From positions 62,001 to 126,000 of the forward strand of contig SKCR01001861.1 of the NCBI GenBank assembly GCA_019454045.1: a stretch of 64,000 nucleotides of DNA. Direction: 5' to 3'. Position numbers and translations under genes: made by a program. The first letter of the stretch is position 1. The number at the start of each line of letters is the position of its first letter. This stretch comes from Zanthoxylum bungeanum. Its lineage: Eukaryota; Streptophyta; Magnoliopsida; Sapindales; Rutaceae. A model generated the notes under the pieces. That model was not told the origin of the DNA and searched no databases. It saw only the letters and a list, made by a program, of their open reading frames with translations. Shown here piece by piece: positions 36,287 to 46,079 of this stretch.

Positions 36287-38200
36287 GGCTGGAAAAATAA
36301 TAACGCACATTCAATATTCATTCGTCGCATATTAAAATTGTCAAACATTTAGGCATAAAATTAAACATGATGCATGATCAATGTATAATGAATTAGAAAC
36401 CTAAAAGAATTACTATGCCACGATTATCTATCATCCCACAAATAAGTGCCGCCGTAGGGTAGGTCAAGTATTCGCATGATAGATTGAGACATTCTCAATT
36501 GATTAATATATCTGAAATAACTCTTATTCCTATATTAATCAACTACCGTTATTTTGATCAAGGAAGCTTTGATTAACAACTTAATCCATTCCTTTGTGAG
36601 TGTGACCCATTATTGGAACCCTTGGACTTAACTAGTGAAGTGCCGCCGTAGGGTAGGTCAAATCACCAAATACATCTAGAGTCCTCTATCCTTTCGGAAT
36701 CCAAAACTGATATTGACCCAATAAGGACACCATCCGTAGGGGGACGAAAGCAAAGCCGTCTCGAGGCGCCTATTGAATCTCACGTTTCTGGATAACAATG
36801 GAGATCGCGGGATATATTGTGGTATACCCTCTCCCACTCACTATTTTGAAGTTTAAGGTTTCTATCTCACTAGTTTCTAATGTATTAGATTATGCTCGGC
36901 TAAAACATATCTTTATTAATACTAGTGGATTATTAGTGATCTAACCAATTTTAACACTTAAAATTTTATTCACTAATTATTAGTCTCTACTAATCATTAA
37001 CTTAATTAAACTAATTTAATCAAGTTTCTTAAGTGATCTAATAAATTTAACAATTAAAAAATATTAGTTCACTTATAGGTTTTAAAATTTTAGAATTCAA
37101 CTAATGGACTATATGTCATTAAACCATTTAATAGATAAAAGTACGTTATTTACTCCAAAGGTACGTGGAATTGTATCCCGAGTGCAAACAAATTACCGTC
37201 CATTCGGAAGCGGCTATGGAATTTATATCCGGGTTTCCATCCAATATACCAAGGAAAATAATGTACTCATAATGTCCATTTGTTCTTAAACTTGAATTCG
37301 TAATTTTCAACCTTTAAACTAATTAATCTTATTAATTCATTTACATGCATCTTATATTCTAATTTAACTTTTAAATTTACATAAAATCATATTTTATAAC
37401 TTGAATATCATGCATGTCTACATGTTATGGCATGTGAAAATGCAAGAGTAGGCACCCTAGGCTATATGACATGTTAATAAACAATTTAAAACACATATAT
37501 ATGCCCAGGTCTGGGCTGAAAACGTTTGTGTAGTTTTTTTGGGCGTTCGAAAGTTTTCCAGGCAGTAGCAAAACGTTTGAGTTGCGTTTGACTGGAGTTC
37601 GAACGAAATCGGTCTGGTGTGAAAACACTAAAACTTCATTTACTCCGTTCGGGAGCTTCCGGAGTCCGTTTTGGTCCCCGTTTTTTTCTACGGACTCGTA
37701 ACGGAATGAAGTTTCACATACATACAAAAATTGCGTTAACCGGGCTCTTATTTTTTTTTAAAAAAAATACTAATCTAATTAGTACAATAAATCCAAGGCA
37801 TCCCTTGGTCTTCAAATCTTGCTCCATGGTATGTTGTTGAGTTCTTCGCGGAATAGGTTCGTAATGAGTCCTTTGTGGCATCGGCTCCTCCAAGTTACAA
37901 ATTGAGTTCCAAAATGGACTTATTACAAAAGAAATGAACTTACAACACTTGAAAGAATATGACCTTATGGTCTTACATTTCCAATATTAAAAATAAGAGC
38001 CGGAAAAATTAACGATCAACGCAATACATTCATCACATGAATCAAAGTAAACATTCATCACATGAATATTCAAAAACCATTCATCTCATGAATCTAATTG
38101 TGCCTACTCATCACAACATGCATATTAATAATTTATATCTAATATAAATTATTAAAACTTAAACTTAAAAAGAGAAAGGGTTAAGAAAACTTTTCAACCT
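36287..38200 (-). other. Element C leader (5' UTR)
   Basis: No gene. It carries two AGTGCCGCCGTAGGGTAGG copies (36,445 and 36,639), CCATCCGTAGGGGGACG near 36,729, and module copy 4. A short GC-richer insert at 37,500-37,735 is not present in element A's leader. Confidence 0.75.
37159..37251 (-). repeat. Shared 94-bp module, copy 4
   Basis: GGTACGTGG start, core CGTCCATTCGGA, then GGGTTTCCATCC and ends ATATACCA. Its position in the element C leader corresponds to copy 3 in element A. Confidence 0.75.
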
Positions 38201-38202
38201 TA

Positions 38203-38216
38203 AGCTGTCGATGCCA
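38203..38216 (-). promoter_or_regulatory. Primer-binding site of element C
   Basis: On minus it reads TGGCATCGACAGCT, two bases from the LTR at 38,219. It differs by several bases from the sites of A and B and from the canonical initiator-Met site. Confidence 0.55.
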
Positions 38217-38218
38217 AT

Positions 38219-40205
38219 TGTAGGAAACAAGTTTCCTTAGCGCGGCGGAAGTTGCTTGTGGTGGCACCGGGTCCGGTATGGATCTTCAAAATTTTTTTTG
38301 CCTTCTCCCTTTGTTGTATTAGCCAAGATCAATCCTTTAGTGTCCAACACTTAGATCAACCACTCGATCTTCCGAACTATGACTCGAAACCAACAAACCA
38401 AAGTGTGGGCTTCACTCACAAAGATTAAACCTCTAAACTGTTTAGAGATTTAGGATGTCACAATGGTGTTTGGCCTTTTGGAATTTCAAACACTCTCACA
38501 ACACTTGTGAATGTTTGAAGTTCTTCTCTCTTTTCTCTCAAATTTTTCTCACAACAATTTTGTGAATGAATGCAAAGTGTTAACCTTAGGAAGTGAGAGA
38601 AATGGTAGAGATTATATTCTCTTACACAAGCCAACTAACCTTGTCATTAAGTATCTAATGCTTTCTTTGAAATGGCCAACACAAAAATGTGAATGCCATA
38701 CCAAAGCATAAGAAATGTTAAGCTAAAGACAATGACTTTTTCATTAAGCATTCAATGCTTTCTTTCAATGGCAAACACATGAATGTGGAGGTCATACCAA
38801 AGCATAAAATGCATTAGCCAATGACAAATCTATTAGGAGTATCCAAGCCACCTAATAGACATAATTGCTTGGATGACATGGTAAGCCATATGGCTTTGTC
38901 TCCAATGGTAAATAAAAATCAATATATTAATAAGATTTATTTACCTTCAATTATGTTGTAGTAATTATCTCATAATTATTACTTACTTGATTATATCATA
39001 ATCAAGACTTGATTATCTCATAATCAAAGAATTCTAGAAAACATTAAGTTAAACTAATTTAACATAGTTTTCATTTGTGACAATAAATATTAGTAATCTT
39101 ATTAATAATATATAAATAAATATAATGTGAGCATATAATTAGACAATCTAGTTATATTAGGTTTGCTACAGTTAATCGAGATAGCACGGGGACCAAATGG
39201 ACCTACAGTTCCGAGCTCCAATAATTCCGAAATATTAATTAAACTCTTTAATCAAATATTACGAATTATTAACCCCACGTTATTTCACTAAAAACTCCAA
39301 GTTGAACTCCCGTTACCGTAGATGGATTAAATAAATCGAACATTTTCGGTGTCCATCGATATAGTCATTACATATGGATTAGCCCTTCACGAATATATCA
39401 TAAATAGAGCCGGGTAATAAGTCCGTTAAAACCCCTTTAAATAGTTTGTCTCTTAAGCACCATTAATTCTATAATGAACAATTAATTCATAACAATTATG
39501 AATATAAAATATTTTCTATTCGTAATAGAAAAGTTGAGCGCTCAAATTGTTCAAGTCCCGAATCAACTCTTAAAAGAGATATTCATCTGCTTCTCGTAAG
39601 AATGAGTGAATTCCATATCTATGTAAAACGTTCCCAGCTACATACCAAATCATATCCCCAAAATACGTAGTTATTGGCTGGGAATGCAACACCAACCTCA
39701 CCATAGTAAATCAAAGGACATAACATGTCATGCAAGAGTTCGTAGTACACTCAGGATTAAGATCGAATCCATATATGACCATCTATTAGATAAAATAAAT
39801 TTCTTCGATTAACGGATATTAAAAGAAATTCGTATTTATCCGAGTCCAGTCCTATATGATTTTATCATACAAGGTGTCCATTCCCATGTCGCTACATGAA
39901 CGATCCTGGATCAAGATCGTCATACAAGTATAGAATGGACCGCAACTATAGATAAACCACAAACAAAGTACCCTCATTGTTCGCTCTCTATGGACTATTT
40001 AGATTACTAATTTTAGACTTAAATCCTCTTGTGCATCAAACATACACTAAGTCTAAAAGTAAAAGAGTAATCAATGTAAACAAGACAACTGGACAATATG
40101 CAATATAAATCAAACAACTTTGATAAAATGAATAATGTATTTATTATTATTATAATAATCAATTCCATTTACAATACATGAAGCTCTAGGACATAAATCC
40201 CAACA
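38219..40205 (-). repeat. Element C 5' LTR (1,987 bp)
   Basis: Starts TGTAGGAAACAAG and ends AAATCCCAACA as written on plus. See the 3' copy for comparison. Confidence 0.9.
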
Positions 40206-41714
40206 GTATGACTATGTGTCTATAGGAATCTGCATCAAGGTAGGTGTATTTGGTCTTAACCTGAGACTTACATCGCTAGTACTTGCGACAATCAATACGC
40301 TTTGGTTTTGGCTAACAGGTTCTGTGTACGCCTCTTCTGGGTTTATTGAGAATCGTAGTGTATTGGATATGATGTCAAGACGGAAGTATCACTTCAGTCA
40401 TTTGAAGATGATGATCACGCATGGATACAGAACTGGTATCTAATGTGTTGCAACCATCGGGATAATATGACAAGGTCATGATTATCCGATTAAAAGACTA
40501 GTTGCTTGTGATCCGATATATGCTTCGTACGAGGCAGATACTATTCCAGCCCCAGGCCTTGCATGTGACATCCGATACTGGATAGTAATACGCAATACTA
40601 TGTATACTACGCCTGACAAAGATTACTTATTCCTTAAAATAATATTTCTGGAGAATTGGATTGGCATGGTGCTTTGCTAGAAGCCAACCATGTCTCGTAA
40701 ATCGGTAAGAACGTGGTACGAGTTACGCACATGTTCAGATAGTCCGACGACCAAATTTACTGCCAACATGTCCATGGATCTCATGGGTCGCTTCCCGAAG
40801 ATTCACCGATGAAGTATGATTTGAACATAATTAATCTAGGATTAATTACGGAGAGATTTTATCTGGGATAAAATACTATTAGAAGAGAGAGAACGATTAA
40901 TTCAGAATTAATCGATAAAATAATATTTCGATATATTAAATGAAATTAGATTTCACAACAGAATTAAAATTGGATTTTAATTCGGGCGAATGAATTAATT
41001 TAGAATTAATTCGCGAGCGATGTGAATAGAAATTTTACTATGCATAATTATTTAATTTAATTTGATTTAATTACGTCGCAAAGGAAAATTCGTTAATTCG
41101 GAATTAGCGAACCCGAGCTCGGGATGTGTTTGCGGGTACACTCGGATTTTGAATTAAAGTGGGGCCCACAAGTCACATCGCAAGTCACTTTAGTGATGGA
41201 AGTCTTGTCACCTTTTTGTGATTGACATCTAGTCACTATTGGTGATGGGAGTAGTTGGAAGCATTAATTGCTTTTTTCCCTCCAACTTCGCTTAGCCTTT
41301 TATAAAATGATATACCAAAGTTTGTTTTGACTTTTTCATAAGTTGTATTTGCTTTGGAAACAAAAACACAAGAAAAACAAAACTCTCTCTTGCTTTTCTC
41401 TCTTTGGCCGAATTCTACAAGGCATTTTAGGGAAAATTTTGTTGCAAGATTTTCCAAAGTGAGCACTTAAAGAATCATACTATATGATAGGGAAACCATC
41501 TTTTGAGTTTGGAATTTCATCATTCTCAAGCTTGGAGCTCATCAACTTCATTCACCTTTCAAAGGAAGCTTGAAGACTTTCAAATGAAGAAAAAGTTTTG
41601 TTCTACACACATCTTCTCTTCCGATCTTTGTAAGTATGATTCAGCCATTCTTATTTTCGTATTCACATTATTTCATGCTTGAAATACATCTTGGGATGAC
41701 CTTAGAGACCAACA

Positions 41715-42774
41715 GCCCGAGCCATGACTCTACTTCGCGGGCCCGGTCTAGGAGTAAAACATCTCGGGTCATGCCAAATCCCAAGTCGGTCGTACCGGGC
41801 CCGGGCTTTTTTGTCATCCTTATATGAAGGCGATGATGGAGAAGATTGAGAGAATGGAGAAAAGGTTGGGAGAACAAGCTTATGCGGGGTCTAGTCACAG
41901 AAGGAAATAGATCGATAGTGAAAGAGAGTTGCCAACAAAAAAGAAGAATAAGAGGTGTCACACCCATCCCCTTAAGTAGGGTAGGGGTGAGACGGAGACA
42001 TGAAACAAATAAAATTTCCCTTGTAAAAGGGACCAATCCTCCAAATACAAAAAAAAATCAAATCTGAATAATATCATCATGTTTATAGGATCTCCATGAT
42101 CAAACTCAAGTGATCACTCATAAATAAATGTAAATATTTCATGTATCAAAAGTAGGCTCAATGCCTATAACCAAATGACAATCCACTCAAGAAAGACATA
42201 TCTAGAACCATAATCTAAAAATATAACAAAGACACTCTACTTTTGGCACAATCTTTCACTAATATTATGTTCTGATGTATCTCGTTGTTCAGTCTCCCCA
42301 TGTTTATACCATACATAGTAGTTGGGTACAAATCCATATTTTGCCAAGATGGAGTCTTACAGTATTTAGGTCATAAGAACTCATATTTTTACATCTATGT
42401 TGGTTACATGGACATTTAATTTTCATTACATATATTAATGTAGGATGACTTTATGCTAGCTGCATAAACTCTTCAATACCCGCAATAAACTCATCGTCTG
42501 ATACCCATCTTTTACCTAGTATTGATCCACTGCCGATCTGATATCATTTTATCTTTCCCTACGCTAAATGTTCTGGTGATAACTGATGAAAATATAAAAT
42601 TGTGACTTTATTGGTAAAATTATGACATAATTCATTAAACTCAACTCTTGATATACATAGAATAGACAGAATAGAAAGACATAATTCGAAAATAACTTTT
42701 AATCATTTCTGAGTTTATTCTATTGTTTATTCAACATAAATGAGGAGTGTATTGTTCTACTTCCTATTCATCTG
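41715..42774. other. Intergenic; weak gag-like trace
   Basis: GC-rich bits with GGGCCCGG lie near 41,740-41,805. From 41,826 a short plus frame reads MKAMMEKIERMEKRLGEQAY before a stop; it recalls the coiled start of Gypsy Gag proteins but is too short to call. 42,060-42,774 is AT-rich with nothing seen. Confidence 0.3.
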
Positions 42775-43876
42775 TGTTAGATAATGAAAGAAAGTCTTGA
42801 ATTTACTCTGTATGAATTTACAATGGTATGGGTCTTTATATAGGCTACATAGAAAACCAAAATAGAAAAAGAATCATATAGCTATGAACAATAATAATGA
42901 ATATAGGAAATATTTATCTAATAGGGAAATATAATAAAACCATGAATCCTAATGGTACTAGGAATTCTATTTTGGATATTGATTCCATATTCCTTAACAC
43001 TCCTTAACACCCCCCTCAAACTCAAGCTGGTGACGAAGGAACGAGCTTGAGGTTGGATCTTGAAATCGGAGAGCGGAGTCATGAAACTGAAAATCTTGAA
43101 ACTTAGAGGCCTGAAACTTTTTTATTATTAACGTCAGTTATCAATCATTGTCACCATCAAAAGCACTTGTTGTAGCAAATGAAGCTGCTGCTAAAGAAAA
43201 ATCAAAAACAAGAGATAACAAAAAGGTCTTTAGCTTTGAAGCTAAAGATCCCAACAAAGGCTACTGAACAAAAAGTCTTTAGCTTTGAAGCTAAAGATCC
43301 CAACAAAGGCTACTAAACAAAAAAAGGTCTTTAGCTTTGAAGATAAAGATCCCAACAAAGGCTACTGAAGAAAAAGAAGAAGAAGGTGATGATGATATGC
43401 CTCAACATCAACTACAACACGAGGGAGCGAAATCCCGAAAGAGAGCAGAAGTAAATCTGAAAGAGAGTTGAAACTCGAAAGGAGCCGGCCTAGAGCACAC
43501 TTGTGAAGGGGTGGCGCATGGAAAAAACAATGTGGTGGTTGGCAAAGGGGGGCACGTGAGGGTCACGTAATTATGGTAGCCATGATCCCCCACGCGCCGA
43601 TGAGAATCAAAGAAAGTGAAACTAGAAATGTCAGAACCTGAGCTCTGATACCATGTTAGATAATGAAAGAAAGTCTTGAATTCACTCTGTATGAATTTAC
43701 AATGGTAGGGGCCTTTATATAGGCTACATAGAAAACCAAAAAGAAAAGGAATCATATAGCTATGAACAATAATAATGAATATAGGAAATATTTATCTAAT
43801 AGGGAAATATAACAAAACCATGAATCCTAATGGTACTAGAAATTCTATTTGGATATTGATTCTATATTCCTTAACA
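42775..43876 (-). mobile_element. TRIM-like short LTR element (1.1 kb)
   Basis: LTRs of 225 and 223 bp (42,775-42,999 and 43,654-43,876) start TGTTAGATAATG and end CCTTAACA. The primer site on minus, TGGTATCAGAGCTC (43,653-43,640), touches the right LTR and matches initiator tRNA-Met. A purine tract (TTTGAGGGGGGTG on minus) touches the left LTR. Flanks ATCTG and AACTG are a 5-bp duplication with one mismatch. There is no coding capacity in the ~650-bp interior. This is a terminal-repeat retrotransposon in miniature, or a heavily deleted Copia. Confidence 0.88.
43222..43373. repeat. Three ~50-bp repeats with perfect palindromes
   Basis: Units start near 43,226, 43,275 and 43,327. Each has TCTTTAGCTT, TG, then AAGCTAAAGA, a 10-bp perfect inverted repeat with a 2-base loop, then CCCAACAAAGGCTACT. 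The third unit has one mismatch in the palindrome. Confidence 0.8.
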
Positions 43877-44711
43877 AACTGCCTTATCAATAACCATACA
43901 ACCAATATATTGACTACAAACCTTAAAATATGAAATTTAAATTAAATATTTAAAATACTACAAGCAAGTTTTACATTGAGGCTTGAACTAATCACTTAAA
44001 ATACTTATTACCTTATATGAAAATTAAATTAAATCAATTTTCATACAACTAAGTAAATGGCCAAGTCCCTATTGGACCACTCTAATTAAAACAACCAAAA
44101 TAAAACAAAAGTCCAGAAAAATAACAAGCACATGATGCTTGATGAGGCGCTTGCAGATAGTGGTTGGGCTGGCGAACTGCAAGATGCGACCTATGATAGA
44201 GTGAGAGACCGAGCTACAGTCAATTGAACTGACATTGTTATTGCATCAATAGCGCAATGCAGTTATTTTAAAAAAAAAAAAACCAAAATATATCAAGGCT
44301 GCTTCAACACTCTATGGACCACATAGTAATCAAGATATTTTTCAAGAATTCAATAAATTAGCACAAGACATGGCAAATGGAGACTTTCGTCCGTTCAACT
44401 CAGTCTCGCACATAATCCTAGACATTTTTCCAACCTTTTTTTCATTAAAAATGAGTTTATTTTAAATAATAATTAGATAATCATTATAATAAAATATGAT
44501 AATTTTCAAAAATATTTTTTTCCACAAACTAACAAACATGTAATAGTTTAAAAACAGCCTACGTAATAATTTTTAATCATAAAAACATCACATGAAAAAG
44601 TAATATTTCCTTTCACTGAAACAATTTTAGAAAACATCATTTAAAAACAATAATACCAAACATGTATTATTGTTTGGTATTATTAACTTCTATTCATAAA
44701 GATGTTTTGTT
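43877..44711. other. Intergenic AT-rich DNA
   Basis: No gene. The short perfect hairpin at 44,649-44,684 is listed separately. Confidence 0.5.
44649..44684. repeat. Perfect 14-bp inverted repeat
   Basis: AATAATACCAAACA is followed after 8 bases by its exact reverse complement TGTTTGGTATTATT. It could be a foldback remnant or a transcript hairpin. Confidence 0.7.
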
Positions 44712-45639
44712 TGTTGAGAGTAAGTGAGGTGCGTAATCACACGCGTATAACGCAAGCGCACGTATCGTTCAAGTAGTATAAAAAATATCGATCCCACGAG
44801 GACTTAATACCTAAGCTATTAATTTTATGAGGCCAAATGATTACTAGTATCTAACAGATTGATTGTTTTTTATTGGAATTATGACTTTAAAAATTAAATT
44901 TAAAACAAGTAAATAAAATTGCGCGAAAGTAAATTTAAGAAATTCCAAATTTATAAAACTATCTAGAGTTGTGAATCCTTTCAATATTATTTAAAGATGA
45001 AGTGGTTATTTTATAGTTGGGGTGATATATTGATTTACTAACCTGGAACACTAAATTATGTAAAAGCCTCTTATGCTGGTCAATTATAAATACCCATTAT
45101 AACTCAATTGAACCATATGTCTATGTTAACCAAATTACCTGAATTCATTAAGATTAAGTTCCAATTATGGCTACCCCCGCCCGACAGGTATATTCCTATT
45201 CTGTAAGGAAATCTATTAAAGGGCTATCTATCCTCAAGGAAGATCGTAGCCTATTGTGTCTAGGGTCTTAAACCTAAAATCTCTTTTCCAAGTTCATTTT
45301 AAGTTTACCTAATCAATTTTATTAAATGTCAGTTAATAAAAAGCATTAAGATTAAGACTCAATAAATAAATTTTTATATTACCTAAACTATAATCTAACC
45401 CCTTATAAACCCGTGATATTGAAATTCATCACAACCCTAGATAACTAACTTAGTTACGACACATAGCTAGGGCTGGTAAAAACTTAAAAGTAAAAGACAT
45501 AAAATAAAAGTGTTGAAAAGTAAATGCAGTAAAATAAAAGTACAATAAAATTAAAATGCTAGGGTAAAATGATCAACTTCTACTATTTACTATTTAGATA
45601 TGTCCCTTAATATAATATATTAACTTGTGATAATAATAT

Positions 45640-45860
45640 CAACCAGTCATATAGGCTGTAACCGGATTAATTCAATATTAAGTCCAACCAGTCATAAAGG
45701 CGGAACCAAAATAAACCTGCCATATAGGCGGTAAAAAAATTTAATTACCAATCGACCAATCTGGCGGTATCCTTGCTTAGTCAGGTTTAACCAGATTAAA
45801 ATGAATTACCAACCGACCAATATAGCGGTATCCTTATTAAGTCAAATTTTAATAGTGAAT
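45640..45860. repeat. Degenerate repeats with CATATAGGCGGTA phrases
   Basis: ACCAGTCATATAGGCTGTAA, ACCAGTCATAAAGGCGGAAC, CCTGCCATATAGGCGGTAA and two ACCAATCTGGCGGTATCCTT-like units follow one another. The T1 LTR has related phrases. This is a short-period, diverged array inside the T2 LTR. Confidence 0.6.
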
Positions 45861-46079
45861 ATATTATATTTAAGTGAGATTAATCTAAATAGCAATAGTA
45901 AAAGAATTACCTTTCACCCTAGCAGGGCGATGTTACCTCCTAATAGTTGAATAGTAAAAAACTGTAACAGTAAACAAAAGTAAATTACTATAAATATTAC
46001 AAAGGTAAATTATTTTTACTATTACAGAATGTAATTAAAATTACTTTTACAAAACTATAATTTAAAAGAAACTAGGTAG

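Larger units (their letters stand above)
30312..40205 (-). mobile_element. Copia LTR retrotransposon C, structurally complete
   Basis: LTRs 38,219-40,205 (5') and 30,312-32,302 (3') enclose leader, gag and pol in Copia order on minus. GTATG occurs on both sides (30,307-30,311 and 40,206-40,210), a perfect target duplication. The LTRs look about 97% alike by eye. It landed inside the solo LTR of family B. The reverse transcriptase segment is open, but several frameshifts and a stop break the polyprotein, so it is not autonomous now. Confidence 0.93.
29898..41714 (+). mobile_element. Solo LTR of family B, split by element C
   Basis: The two parts, 29,898-30,311 and 40,211-41,714, join to a ~1.92-kb LTR of family B in the plus direction, starting TGTTGGACAATTATGAC and ending GACCAACA. 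There is no polypurine tract before it and no primer site after it, so it is a solo LTR left by recombination between two LTRs. Flanks GCTCG (29,893-29,897) and GCCCG (41,715-41,719) are a likely 5-bp target duplication with one mismatch. Confidence 0.85.
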
